Assembly (NCBI RefSeq): GCF_013009555.1
Contig: NZ_CP046176.1
Location: forward strand, 961,501-1,025,500
Length of the DNA stretch: 64,000 bases
Direction of reading: 5' to 3'
Source: Phocaeicola dorei
GTDB taxonomy: Bacteria; Bacteroidota; Bacteroidia; Bacteroidales; Bacteroidaceae
Shown piece by piece: positions 24,978 to 34,153 of this stretch. The translations under genes were made by a program, and so were the position numbers. The notes beneath the pieces are model-generated. The model was not told the origin of the DNA. It saw only the letters and a program-made list of their open reading frames with translations, and made no database searches. Position 1 is the stretch's first letter, and the number at the start of each line of letters is the position of its first letter.

Positions 24978-26606
24978 ATGAAAACAATAAATAAGATAGT
25001 AGGTATAGTTACTTCTATAAGCTTGGCGGGAATAATGTCATGTTGTAGTAATGATTTAACAGAAAAAGTATATTCTTCAATAACACAGGATAGTTATGAA
25101 TATACGGTAAAAGATTTTAAATCTGTGGTTTCAAGTGTATATTCACCTTTACGTGGAGTGTTTAGCCATACGGGATTTTGGACAGCGAATGAAGTGACTG
25201 GAGATGCAATAGTATCTCCTCCTACTGCCACAGGTTGGTATGATGGTGGCCAATATATGCATTTTCATTATCATGATTGGAATTCTGAGCTGGCTAATAT
25301 TAAAGAATTTTGGGATTGGATGTATCGGGGAGCTTTATTTGCTAATTATTCTATAGAATTGATTGAGAGTGGTAAAGTACCCGCTCCTTCTTTGGAGGCA
25401 AAGGAACAAGGAATAATGGAACTAAGAGCAGCTAGAGCTTTTTATTATTGGTTGATATGTGATAATTTTGGAGATGCTCCTTTGGTAATTACTACATCAG
25501 ATGAAATGCCAGAAAAAAGTTCTCGTAAGGAAATCTTTGATTTTATAGTAAAAGAACTGATTGAAGTTATACCTTATTTAAGCGAGGAGCAAGGAGGTGC
25601 TATGTATGGACGATTTAATAAATGGGCGGCAAAGACATTGTTGGCGAATGTGTATTTGAACGCTGAAGTGTATACAGGAACGGCTCATTGGGAGGATTGT
25701 ATTGTACAATGTAACGATATAATCAATAATAGCCCTTGTATGCTCTCTCAAAATTTTAAAGATTCATTCAGATCATCTGGAGTTGAGTCTTCAAAAGAAA
25801 TTATTTTAGCAGTACCTTATGATAAAATTATTGCAACAGGAAATGATATGCATATGCGTTCTTGGCAAGCTCAGTTAAAAGATAAATTTAATTTGGAAGC
25901 AACTCCTTGGGGAAGTGGAACAACAATGGCAATAACTCAGTTTGCTGATACTTATGATGAAGATGATAGTCGTATAGATGATACATGGCTTAGAGGAGCA
26001 CAATATAGTAGTAACGGTGAAATACTAAAGGGGATTTATGATAATATAGGTGAGGATTTTATCATTGTAAAAGAGATACCTGATGCTAGTTATGTAAAAG
26101 AATTTGAGGGGTGGCGCATGAATAAATTTGAGGTCGCTCCTCAGACTCCTTCTTCTTCTGATACTGATTTCCCTTTTTTCCGTTTTGCTGAGGTGTTGAT
26201 GATGAAAGCAGAGTGTTTACTGCGAACGGGGCAGCCGGGGGCTGGTGCTTTGGTTTCTCAGGTTAGGGAACGAGCTTTTAGAGATCATCCAGAAAAAATA
26301 ATGGTTACGGATGAGCAACTTAAAGCTAATTCTATTTATCAATATGGTTATGTAGAGAAATATCATATTGTAGATCCAGGTAATCAAGACCCGGTTGAGT
26401 TCGGACGATTGTATGATGAGTTGGGGTGGGAATTTGTTTGGGAGGCTCACCGAAGAAGGGACATGATTCGTTTTGGTTTGTTTACTAAAAAAAGTTGGTT
26501 GTCACATAAGCCTAAAGGAGATTACCGTAGTGTTTTCCCTATACCAGAGGTTGTTTTAACTTCAAATCCAAAATTAACTCAAAATCCGAATTATTTGCAA
26601 AAGTAA
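24978..26606 (+). CDS. SusD/RagB-family surface lipoprotein
   Basis: A 542-aa glycan-binding lid for the adjacent SusC. Lipoprotein signal MKTINKIVGIVTSISLAGIMSCC with lipobox Cys22 or Cys23. RagB/SusD features: EFWDWMYRGALFANYSIELIE, ELRAARAFYYWLICDNFGDAPLV (the conserved LRAxxYY helix), RFNKWAAKTLLANVYLNAEVYTG, FFRFAEVLMMKAECLLRTGQPGAGALVSQVRERAF, and C-terminal WEFVWEAHRRRDMIRFGLFT ... VFPIPEVVLTSNPKLTQNPNY, the standard SusD ending. It is cotranscribed with susC (5-base gap) and probably with the glycosidase after it. Confidence 0.95.
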   Translation: MKTINKIVGIVTSISLAGIMSCCSNDLTEKVYSSITQDSYEYTVKDFKSVVSSVYSPLRGVFSHTGFWTANEVTGDAIVSPPTATGWYDGGQYMHFHYHDWNSELANIKEFWDWMYRGALFANYSIELIESGKVPAPSLEAKEQGIMELRAARAFYYWLICDNFGDAPLVITTSDEMPEKSSRKEIFDFIVKELIEVIPYLSEEQGGAMYGRFNKWAAKTLLANVYLNAEVYTGTAHWEDCIVQCNDIINNSPCMLSQNFKDSFRSSGVESSKEIILAVPYDKIIATGNDMHMRSWQAQLKDKFNLEATPWGSGTTMAITQFADTYDEDDSRIDDTWLRGAQYSSNGEILKGIYDNIGEDFIIVKEIPDASYVKEFEGWRMNKFEVAPQTPSSSDTDFPFFRFAEVLMMKAECLLRTGQPGAGALVSQVRERAFRDHPEKIMVTDEQLKANSIYQYGYVEKYHIVDPGNQDPVEFGRLYDELGWEFVWEAHRRRDMIRFGLFTKKSWLSHKPKGDYRSVFPIPEVVLTSNPKLTQNPNYLQK

Positions 26607-26649
26607 TTGATTTTTGTTCTCAACTTGAAAATATATAATAAATATTGAC

Positions 26650-29085
26650 ATGAAAAAATATAAAATATTATTGTTTGTAATTGTGATGTCCTGCATATCA
26701 AATGTTTATATGTGGGGAACTACTAAGCCTTTATCTAAAAATAGAATAGATCTTTTTTCATTGAGTGAGGTTCGAATTACGGACAAGTACTTTAAGCATA
26801 TTCAGGATTTAGATCATCAATATCTTTTAACGTTGGAGCCAGATAGATTGTTATCTTGGTTTAGACGTGAGGCAGGATTGACTCCTAAAGCTCAACCCTA
26901 TCCTTTTTGGGAATCAGAAGATGTGTGGGGAGGCGGACCATTAGCTGGACATATTCTTGGTTTTTATATGTCCTCCATGTCTATGATGTATCAGACAACA
27001 AATGATAAAATGATTCTTGATAGATTAAATTATATTGTCAATGAGTTACTGCTTTGTCAAAAAGCTCATGGAGATGGTTATTTATTAGCTACTGTTAATG
27101 GTAAGCAAGTGTTTGAAGATATGATTGATGGAGATTTTACGACATCCAATCCTCTAATCAACCAAACTTGGGAACCTGTGTATATTATGAATAAAATTAT
27201 GCTAGGACTTTATGGAGTTTATAAGCGATGTCATATACAAGATGCTAAAAGAATATTAATGGGAATGGCAGATTGGTTTGGTTATGAGGTATTAGATAAA
27301 TTGAATCATGAGAACATTCAAAAAATGTTGGTATGTGAACATGGATCTATTAATGAATCTTATATAGACGTATATAAGATAACTGGAGATAAGAAATATT
27401 TAGAATGGGCTAAAAAATTAAATGATGAGGATATGTGGGTACCTCTTTCCAAAGGAGAGGATATACTGAATGGTTGGCATGCTAATACACAAATACCTAA
27501 ATTTACAGGTTTTAATGCAGTTTATCGATATACGAATAATAAGGCTTACAATGATGCTGCTACTCGTTTTTGGGATATTGTTGTTCAAAAGCATACATGG
27601 ATAAATGGTGGAAATAGTACTGGAGAGCATTTTTTCGAGGAAAGTATGTTTGAAAAGAAAATACCACAATATGGTGGTCCAGAATCATGTAACTCAGTTA
27701 ATATGATGCGATTGACTGAAAGTCTTTATCAAACTGATGGCAGAGTAGATAGGATTGATTATTATGAACGTGTACTTTATAATCATATTTTAGCTAATTA
27801 TGACCCGGAAGAAGGAATGTGTGTTTATTATACTCCTATGCGGCCTGGTCATTATAAAATATATGGAACAAGGTATCATTCATTTTGGTGTTGTACAGGT
27901 ACGGGATTTGAAGCTCCAGCAAAGTTTGCGAAAATGATTTATGCACATAAAGATAATTCACTTTATGTAAATATGTTTATAGCATCAACGTTGGACTGGA
28001 ATGAAAAGAACATTATGATTACTCAATCTACTAATTTTCCTGACGAAGATCAGACATTACTTACTATAAAGTCTTCATCTACACAACAAATAGATTTAAA
28101 AATACGGATCCCCTTTTGGATCAAAAATAAAAGTATGGTTGTGAGAGTAAATAATAAAATTGTGAAAGGCATAAAATCAGAAAAAGGTTATGTTACAATA
28201 TCACGTGAATGGTCAGATGGGGATGAAATTAAAGTGACATTTACACCTCTATTAGAAATTGTACCTTTAAAAAATAGTGAAAGATATCTTGCTATGACTT
28301 ACGGGCCTATTGTGTTAGCGACTAAAATAGACAATACTAATATTGGGAAAGAAGAATTCCGACATGAGCGTAAAACTGTTAGTAATGTAATGATTCCTAT
28401 GTCAGATACTCCTGTTTTGTTTGGAACATTGAATGAAATAAAAGGTAATATCAGACGAGTAGTTGGGAAGGAATTATTATTTATCTATAATCCGAAAGAA
28501 GGAAAATCTGTAAAATTGGTTCCTTACAATAGGATAAATTTTAGTCGATATGCTATTTACATGATTCATGTTGATGACAAAGAAGAGTATATAAAAACAG
28601 TTTGGGATGGTAGCTATTATGTCAATATGAATCAAAATTTAGGAACGATAAATGTAGATGCTATTTGTATAGGAGATACTGATTCTGAACGAATGCACAA
28701 GATAGAGCAGGTGAGTAATATTACAGGAAAATATGATTATATTTCATCATGGCGTCGTGCAGTCAATGGAGGATATTTTATGTATAATTTAGCATCACTT
28801 CCAGATAAGGAGCAGACACTTTATATTGCGTTTCGGGGGAATGATCAGGATGAATTTGCTTTTGATTTGTTGATAGATGGACAGGTGATTAAATCATTTG
28901 TGCGTAGTCTAGGTGATGAAGGGTTGGTCACGAAGAATTATGCAAAATATATTCCTATTCCTTTTGAATTGACCCGTGGTAAGAAAAATATAACATTGAA
29001 AATTGCCGCTAGATTAAAGAATATGACAGGAGATATTTTTGATATTCGTATATTGCCATCAAATTCAGAAATGGATCTCAAGTAA
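26650..29085 (+). CDS. GH127/GH146-type beta-L-arabinofuranosidase (DUF1680)
   Basis: An 811-aa exported enzyme with a signal peptide and an (alpha/alpha)6-barrel: GGGPLAGHILGFYMSSMSMMYQTTND, QKAHGDGYLLAT, EPVYIMNKIMLGLYGVYKRC, NGWHANTQIPKFTGFNAVYRYT. The zinc-thiolate site of this family is intact: Glu345 and Cys347 in GGPESCNSVNM and the Cys pair 414-415 in FWCCTGTG, equivalent to the Glu/Cys/Cys-Cys set of the Bifidobacterium HypBA1 enzyme, in which one Cys of the pair is the nucleophile. Beta-sandwich domains follow, and the last 140 residues form an extra domain. Substrates of relatives are beta-L-arabinofuranose caps on pectin side chains, extensin glycans or arabinan. It completes the sigma-FecR-SusCD-enzyme locus. 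Confidence 0.9.
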   Translation: MKKYKILLFVIVMSCISNVYMWGTTKPLSKNRIDLFSLSEVRITDKYFKHIQDLDHQYLLTLEPDRLLSWFRREAGLTPKAQPYPFWESEDVWGGGPLAGHILGFYMSSMSMMYQTTNDKMILDRLNYIVNELLLCQKAHGDGYLLATVNGKQVFEDMIDGDFTTSNPLINQTWEPVYIMNKIMLGLYGVYKRCHIQDAKRILMGMADWFGYEVLDKLNHENIQKMLVCEHGSINESYIDVYKITGDKKYLEWAKKLNDEDMWVPLSKGEDILNGWHANTQIPKFTGFNAVYRYTNNKAYNDAATRFWDIVVQKHTWINGGNSTGEHFFEESMFEKKIPQYGGPESCNSVNMMRLTESLYQTDGRVDRIDYYERVLYNHILANYDPEEGMCVYYTPMRPGHYKIYGTRYHSFWCCTGTGFEAPAKFAKMIYAHKDNSLYVNMFIASTLDWNEKNIMITQSTNFPDEDQTLLTIKSSSTQQIDLKIRIPFWIKNKSMVVRVNNKIVKGIKSEKGYVTISREWSDGDEIKVTFTPLLEIVPLKNSERYLAMTYGPIVLATKIDNTNIGKEEFRHERKTVSNVMIPMSDTPVLFGTLNEIKGNIRRVVGKELLFIYNPKEGKSVKLVPYNRINFSRYAIYMIHVDDKEEYIKTVWDGSYYVNMNQNLGTINVDAICIGDTDSERMHKIEQVSNITGKYDYISSWRRAVNGGYFMYNLASLPDKEQTLYIAFRGNDQDEFAFDLLIDGQVIKSFVRSLGDEGLVTKNYAKYIPIPFELTRGKKNITLKIAARLKNMTGDIFDIRILPSNSEMDLK

Positions 29086-29167
29086 ATTCAATGAAAAAAA
29101 GAGTTTTATAAGAGATGTTTGTTAAAAAGGCAGAGGTTTTATTTAAGTATTGAAGTTCGAATAGATC

Positions 29168-29202
29168 GAGGACCATTCCTAGATATTTGAGGTTTGGTCC
29201 TC
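29168..29202. terminator. Inverted repeat after the glycosidase gene
   Basis: GAGGACCA (29168-29175) pairs with TGGTCCTC (29195-29202) around 19 bases. No T tract, so it may be a weak terminator or the remains of a mobile-element end. Confidence 0.4.
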
Positions 29203-29213
29203 AATTTATGATT

Positions 29214-29600
29214 CTATTTAAAGATTTTTCTAAAAGCCTTCGCATTATTTTTTTGAAATAAGCGATTGTCCGAAAAGAGGGCGTTAAGCCTCCTAATAGC
29301 TATCATAATTCCACATTTACCTTACAGGAGTACTCCAGTTTTCTTGATGACCTTATTGAATACTTATAACCATATAAATACAATTTTAGTAATGTTGCAG
29401 GATTATACGGTAGGCTCCTTTTATTGAAGTTTGACATGTTTAACCCCAAGCTCATTTATAGGCAAGATATCCATAAATAAATTGATAATCCTTGCCCAAG
29501 AATTTGGAGCAATCAATTGGTCGAGAGGTATCATTTGAATTTGATTTCTGTTTTCTCCTACTATGTAGTTTATAGATATGTTGTCTAGTTTCTTTCCATA
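29214..29600 (-). pseudogene. Decayed transposase fragment, IS1182-like
   Basis: Reading the minus strand with frameshifts restores the N-terminal half of an IS1182-type transposase: INYIVGENRNQIQMIPLDQL-(I)APNSWARIINLFMDILPINELG, then after a frameshift SLPYNPATLLKLYLYGYKYS and IRSSRKLEYSCKVNVEL, two adjacent stops, LLGGLTPSFRTIAYF, and a one-base loss in an A run before NNAKAFRKIFK. The pattern (a PxxLLKLxLYGY... RSSRKLE... GLxPxFRTI... NNAKAF) is the N-terminal DUF772-type region of these enzymes. At least one frameshift, two in-frame stops and a homopolymer deletion show it is dead; the catalytic C-terminal half is missing. It marks past transposition at the right border of the glycan locus. 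Confidence 0.8.
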
Positions 29601-29793
29601 AATATATAAAAAATAGGTGACAATTAAATATAGCTTCTAAGGTTTTGCACAGACTCTTGGGAGCTTACGATGTTACCAACAAATGGTGAAGTCGTTATTT
29701 AGCTCTCCGAGGAAGTTAGTCATTAAGTTCTAGTTTGAAATTAGCAGGAGTAAAGTATAAAGTGAAAAAATCTCTTCTCGAAAATGTAGACAT
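29601..29793. other. Non-coding stretch right of the transposase remnant
   Basis: No credible frame; probably the former left end of the decayed insertion sequence. No terminal inverted repeat could be matched. Confidence 0.4.
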
Positions 29794-29857
29794 AAAAAAA
29801 GGAGCAACGCCTTGCTCCAACCTTTGTTAACCTTAAATCTAATACTATGAAAAACAC
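29794..29857 (-). ncRNA. Small RNA gene, copy B
   Basis: Second member of the family seen at 16330-16397, same strand. Promoter at 29862-29892 is a perfect consensus. The RNA, about 64 nt, shares the 5' segment (complement TTTGTTAACCTTAAATCTAA and ACTATGAAAAACACA are identical in both copies) but ends in its own terminator, stem GGAGCAA/TTGCTCC with loop GGCG and seven U (29794-29818). The different but equally good terminators show that the transcription unit is maintained rather than copied wholesale. The complement could encode a 10-residue peptide from ATG, but no ribosome-binding or promoter context supports that reading. Confidence 0.75.
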
Positions 29858-29861
29858 ATTG

Positions 29862-29892
29862 CAAAGGTACGGACTTTAGTGAATTTTGCAAA
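29862..29892 (-). promoter_or_regulatory. Promoter of small RNA copy B
   Basis: Minus strand: TTTG (-33), exactly 19 bases, TACCTTTG (-7): perfect match to the Bacteroidetes vegetative consensus. Confidence 0.85.
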
Positions 29893-30006
29893 TAAAACAA
29901 CTAAAAAAATATGTTCTCTAACACGTTTTAATACTTTTATCCTATTTGTTAAGGATAAGGGCCTTTTTTATTTACTTGTATTTTATCTTTTTTACATATA
30001 AAACCG

Positions 30007-30014
30007 TATATTTG
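30007..30014 (+). promoter_or_regulatory. -7 element of the ABC-F gene
   Basis: TATATTTG, 29 bases before the ATG at 30044; weak -33. Confidence 0.55.
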
Positions 30015-30043
30015 TTGCCACTTTTGCAAAAGGATAAAAACGA

Positions 30044-31987
30044 ATGGTTTCAGTAGATAATTTGAAAGTAGAGTTTGGAGTAACGCCTCTGTTTGAGGAC
30101 GTGTCATACGTTATCAATAAGAGAGATCGTATTGCGCTGGTCGGGAAGAATGGGGCCGGTAAGTCTACTATGCTTAAAATATTGGCAGGAATACAGGCGC
30201 CTACTTCAGGTAGTGTTTCTGTTCCGCGTGATGTGACGATAGGCTATCTGCCTCAAGTCATGATTCTGAGTGATAAACATACTGTGATGGAAGAGGCGGA
30301 GATGGCTTTTGAACATATCTTTGACTTGCAGGCTAGTATTGAGAGAATGAATCAGGAATTGGCGGATAGAACAGACTATGATTCAGAAAACTATCATAAA
30401 CTGATTGAGAAATTCACACATGACAATGAACGCTTTCTGATGATGGGAGGTACCAATTATACGGCTGAGATAGAACGTACATTGATGGGGTTAGGATTTA
30501 ACCGGGAAGATTTTAACCGTCCTACATCCGAGTTCAGTGGTGGTTGGCGTATGCGTATAGAGTTGGCCAAGTTGTTGTTGCGACGGCCCGATGTGTTGCT
30601 GTTGGACGAGCCTACCAATCATCTGGATATAGAAAGCATTCAATGGTTGGAAAACTTTTTGAAGACAAGTGCGGGGGCCGTTGTATTGGTGAGTCACGAC
30701 CGCGCATTTATTAATAATGTGACCAATCGTACGATTGAAATATCTTGCGGGCATATCTATGATTATAAAGTGGCTTACGATGAGTTTGTGGTATTGCGCA
30801 AAGAGCGTCGTGAGCAGCAATTGCGTGCATACGAGAACCAGCAGAAGCAAATTCAGGATACGGAAGATTTCATAGAGCGTTTCCGTTATAAGGCTACCAA
30901 GGCTGTCCAGGTGCAGAGCCGCATCAAGCAATTGGAAAAAATAGTTCCTATTGAAATTGATGATGAAGATAATTCAGCCTTACGGTTGAAGTTTCCGCCT
31001 GCCATGCGTTCCGGCAATTATCCGGTCATTTGTGACGGGGTGAAGAAAGTATACGGCAGTCATCTTGTTTTCCACGATGTGACTTTGACTATTAATAGAG
31101 GTGAGAAGGTGGCTTTTGTCGGAAAGAACGGGGAAGGTAAGTCCACTTTGGTGAAATGTATAATGGACGAAATCCCATACGAAGGTAAACTGACCATCGG
31201 GCACAACGTACAGATTGGTTATTTTGCTCAGAATCAGGCTCAGATGCTGGATGAAAATCTGAGTGTTTTTGATACGATTGATTATGTGGCAAAAGGGGAT
31301 ATTCGTTTAAAAATTCGTGATATTCTGGGAGCATTCATGTTTGGAGGTGAGGCTTCTGATAAAAAAGTAAAGGTACTGTCGGGTGGGGAGCGGAGTCGTC
31401 TTGCCATGATAAAACTTTTGTTAGAACCGGTGAATTTCCTTATTTTGGACGAACCTACCAACCATCTGGATATGCGCTCAAAGGATGTATTGAAAGAAGC
31501 TATCAAGGAATTTGATGGAACGGTGATTGTTGTTTCTCATGACCGTGAGTTCTTGGATGGACTGGTGACCAAAGTTTATGAATTTGGAGGTGGAGTAGTA
31601 AAAGAACACATTGGCGGCATTTATGATTTTTTACAGAAAAAGAAAATAGAGAGTCTGAATGAGTTGCAGCTTTCGGCTTCTCCTACTGTGTCTGCCACTA
31701 AAAAGGAAGAACCCGAAACGGTCAGTGAGAACAAATTATCTTATGAGGCGCAAAAGGAATTGAATAAGAAAATTCGTAAATTGGAGAAACGAATTGCGGA
31801 TTGTGAACAAAAAATAGAAAAGCTGGAAACTGAGATTAGCGGGGTGGAAGCCGATATGGCTACTCCCGAAGGTGCATCGGATATGGCTTTGTATGAAAAG
31901 CATCAGAAACTGAAAAAGGACTTGGATCAGACGGTAGAAGAATGGGAGGCCGTTTCTATGGAATTAGAAGAGATGCAGGGAAGTTAA
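30044..31987 (+). CDS. ABC-F family ATPase (ribosome-associated)
   Basis: A 647-aa soluble protein with two ABC domains and no membrane segments. Domain 1: Walker A GKNGAGKST, signature FSGGWRMRIELAKLLL, Walker B DVLLLDEPTNHLD; linker rich in charged helices (REQQLRAYENQQKQIQDTEDFIERFRYKATKAVQVQSRIKQLEK, the P-site tRNA interaction motif region); domain 2: GKNGEGKST, LSGGERSRLAMIKLLL, FLILDEPTNHLDM. The C-terminal 90 residues form a coiled coil (LNKKIRKLEKRIADCEQKIEKLETEISGVEADM), as in Uup/YheS-type members. ABC-F proteins act on the ribosomal E site to relieve stalling, and some give antibiotic resistance; the subtype cannot be settled here. Followed after 23 bases by the M13 peptidase gene. 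Confidence 0.92.
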   Translation: MVSVDNLKVEFGVTPLFEDVSYVINKRDRIALVGKNGAGKSTMLKILAGIQAPTSGSVSVPRDVTIGYLPQVMILSDKHTVMEEAEMAFEHIFDLQASIERMNQELADRTDYDSENYHKLIEKFTHDNERFLMMGGTNYTAEIERTLMGLGFNREDFNRPTSEFSGGWRMRIELAKLLLRRPDVLLLDEPTNHLDIESIQWLENFLKTSAGAVVLVSHDRAFINNVTNRTIEISCGHIYDYKVAYDEFVVLRKERREQQLRAYENQQKQIQDTEDFIERFRYKATKAVQVQSRIKQLEKIVPIEIDDEDNSALRLKFPPAMRSGNYPVICDGVKKVYGSHLVFHDVTLTINRGEKVAFVGKNGEGKSTLVKCIMDEIPYEGKLTIGHNVQIGYFAQNQAQMLDENLSVFDTIDYVAKGDIRLKIRDILGAFMFGGEASDKKVKVLSGGERSRLAMIKLLLEPVNFLILDEPTNHLDMRSKDVLKEAIKEFDGTVIVVSHDREFLDGLVTKVYEFGGGVVKEHIGGIYDFLQKKKIESLNELQLSASPTVSATKKEEPETVSENKLSYEAQKELNKKIRKLEKRIADCEQKIEKLETEISGVEADMATPEGASDMALYEKHQKLKKDLDQTVEEWEAVSMELEEMQGS

Positions 31988-32010
31988 TATGTATCATATA
32001 TATAGAACAA

Positions 32011-34047
32011 ATGAAAGCAAAACATTATTTACCAATGGCTGTATTGGCTCTGGCAGTAGCTGCCGGATGCGACAGTAAAAAGGAAGCCGTCATGACTTCG
32101 GGTATAGACTTGACAAATTTGGACACTACGGCTGTTCAAGGAGCTGATTTTTATCAGTATGCTTGTGGCGGATGGATGAAGAAACACCCTCTGACCAATG
32201 AATATTCCCGTTTTGGCTCATTCGATATGCTTGCCGAAAATAACCGGGAACAACTGAAAGGATTGATTGTGGAAATTGCTGCCGGACAGAATGCGCAAGG
32301 TACAATAGGTCAGAAAATAGGGGATATCTATAATCTGGCTATGGATAGTGTGAAACTGAATGCGGATGGAGTAACTCCTATTCAAGCTGATTTGGAAAAG
32401 ATTGCTTCAGTGAAGGATAAATCGGAAATAGTTCCTTTGATGGCGGAACTGGCTCATAGCGGTGTATTCCCTTATTTCAGTTTCTATGTGGGTGCCGATA
32501 TCATGGACAGCAAGAGCAATTTGTTTCAATTGTATCAAGGGGGTATCAGTCTGGGTGAAAGAGAATATTATTTGGACAATGATGATGTGACTACCAATAT
32601 CCGTAATAAGTATAAAGAACATATTGTAAAGATGTTCCAATTGGCTGGTTTTGATGAGGCTGCCGCTAAAAAGAAAATGGAGGCTGTAATGGATATCGAA
32701 ACCCGTATTGCAAAAGCTTCTTTCAGTGCGGTGGAACAGCGTAACCCTGCGGCCAATTATCATAAAATGTCTTTGGATGAATTAAAGAAAGAGATTCCGG
32801 GCATTGACTGGGATGCTTTCTTGAATGGTATAGGCGTGAAAGGGGTGACTGAACTGAGTGTTTCTCAAGTGGAGCCGATTAAAGAGGTTGAGAAAATTAT
32901 CAATAGCTTGCCGGTTGAAAATCAGATCGCTTATATGCAATGGAATCTGATAGACAGGGCTGCCGGTTACTTGAGTGATGATTTGGTAGCACAAAACTTT
33001 GATTTTTATGGAAAAACACTATCCGGTAAACAGGCTAACCAACCTCGTTGGAAGCGTGCCGTAAGTACTGTGAATGGGGTACTGGGTGAAGCGGTAGGTC
33101 AGATGTATGTGGAGAAATATTTTCCGGCAGCCGCAAAAGAACGTATGGTGCAGTTGGTAAAGAATCTGCAGACCGCATTGGGAGAACGTATCCGGAATTT
33201 GGAATGGATGGGTGACAGCACAAAGATTAAAGCTATTGAGAAGTTGAATTCTTTTTATGTAAAGGTAGGCTATCCTGATAAGTGGAGGGATTATACCGGT
33301 TTGAATATTGAAAAAGATTCTTATTGGGCCAATGTGAAGCGTGCTACAGAATTCGAACTGGATTATATGTTGTCCAAGGCAGGCAAGCCGGTTGACAGAG
33401 ATGAATGGGGAATGACTCCGCAGACTGTCAATGCATATTATAATCCGACCACGAATGAGATTTGTTTTCCGGCAGGTATTCTTCAATATCCGTTTTTTGA
33501 CATGAATGCTGATGATGCATTTAATTATGGAGCTATTGGCGTGGTTATCGGTCATGAAATGACTCATGGATTCGATGATCAGGGACGTCAGTTCGATAAG
33601 GATGGTAATTTGAAAGATTGGTGGACAGCCGAAGATGCCAAACGTTTTGAAGAACGTGCTCAGGTAATGGTGAATTTCTTTGATAGCATTCAGGTTTTGC
33701 CGGGACTCAATGCCAACGGTTCTTTGACTTTAGGTGAGAATATAGCCGACCATGGTGGTTTGCAGGTTTCTTTCCAAGCGTTCAAGAATGCGACAAAAGA
33801 TGCTCCGCTACCAGTAGAAGACGGATTTACTCCGGAACAGCGCTTCTTCTTGTCATACGCCGGAGTGTGGGCTGGCAATATCCGCGACGAGCAGATTCGT
33901 TTGCAAACAAAGTCTGATCCACATTCATTGGGCAGATGGCGTGTGAACGGAGCACTCCCTCAAATTGGTGCATGGTATGATGCTTTTGGCATTAAAGAGG
34001 GGGATCCTATGTATTTGGCTCCTGAAAAACGTGTCTCTATTTGGTAA
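32011..34047 (+). CDS. M13 (neprilysin/PepO) zinc metallopeptidase lipoprotein
   Basis: A 678-aa exported endopeptidase that cleaves short peptides. Lipoprotein signal MKAKHYLPMAVLALAVAAGCDS (lipobox Cys20). N-terminal M13 domain (DFYQYACGGWMKKHPL is the family's opening motif), C-terminal catalytic domain with NAYYNPTTNEICFPAGILQYPFFD, zinc motif VIGHEMTHGFDDQGRQFD (HExxH), third ligand in LGENIADHGGLQ (ExxxD), and C-terminal FFLSYAGVWAGNIRDEQIRLQTKSDPHSLGRWRVNGALPQ. Length and order are typical of bacterial PepO. The frame is open from 31942 inside the ABC-F gene, but the ATG at 32011 precedes the signal peptide. Confidence 0.95.
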   Translation: MKAKHYLPMAVLALAVAAGCDSKKEAVMTSGIDLTNLDTTAVQGADFYQYACGGWMKKHPLTNEYSRFGSFDMLAENNREQLKGLIVEIAAGQNAQGTIGQKIGDIYNLAMDSVKLNADGVTPIQADLEKIASVKDKSEIVPLMAELAHSGVFPYFSFYVGADIMDSKSNLFQLYQGGISLGEREYYLDNDDVTTNIRNKYKEHIVKMFQLAGFDEAAAKKKMEAVMDIETRIAKASFSAVEQRNPAANYHKMSLDELKKEIPGIDWDAFLNGIGVKGVTELSVSQVEPIKEVEKIINSLPVENQIAYMQWNLIDRAAGYLSDDLVAQNFDFYGKTLSGKQANQPRWKRAVSTVNGVLGEAVGQMYVEKYFPAAAKERMVQLVKNLQTALGERIRNLEWMGDSTKIKAIEKLNSFYVKVGYPDKWRDYTGLNIEKDSYWANVKRATEFELDYMLSKAGKPVDRDEWGMTPQTVNAYYNPTTNEICFPAGILQYPFFDMNADDAFNYGAIGVVIGHEMTHGFDDQGRQFDKDGNLKDWWTAEDAKRFEERAQVMVNFFDSIQVLPGLNANGSLTLGENIADHGGLQVSFQAFKNATKDAPLPVEDGFTPEQRFFLSYAGVWAGNIRDEQIRLQTKSDPHSLGRWRVNGALPQIGAWYDAFGIKEGDPMYLAPEKRVSIW

Positions 34048-34070
34048 GCTTTATACATAAAAGATAATAA

Positions 34071-34118
34071 AAAGCATGGTAATTGCTGATAATTTGGCAT
34101 TTACCATGCTTTCTTTTT
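34071..34118 (+). terminator. Terminator after the M13 peptidase gene
   Basis: AAAGCATGGTAA (34071-34082) and TTACCATGCTTT (34101-34112) plus an inner TGC/GCA pair, then TCTTTTT. An ATG at 34076 that opens a longer frame for the next gene lies inside it. Confidence 0.88.
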
Positions 34119-34147
34119 GGAATTTACATGATAAACACCTATTTTTG
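34116..34147 (+). promoter_or_regulatory. Promoter of the metal-efflux operon
   Basis: TTTG (34116-34119), 20 bases, TATTTTTG (34140-34147). The ATG at 34154 is only 7 bases past the -7 box, so the mRNA would start at or within a few bases of the start codon. Confidence 0.6.
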
Positions 34148-34153
34148 TGCCCG

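Noticed and set aside
29820..29880. Possible micro-peptide starting MKNTLQRYG on the plus strand at both repeat copies
   Set aside because: The promoter and terminator of each copy lie on the minus strand; on the plus strand nothing marks a transcript, and the two frames end at different places.
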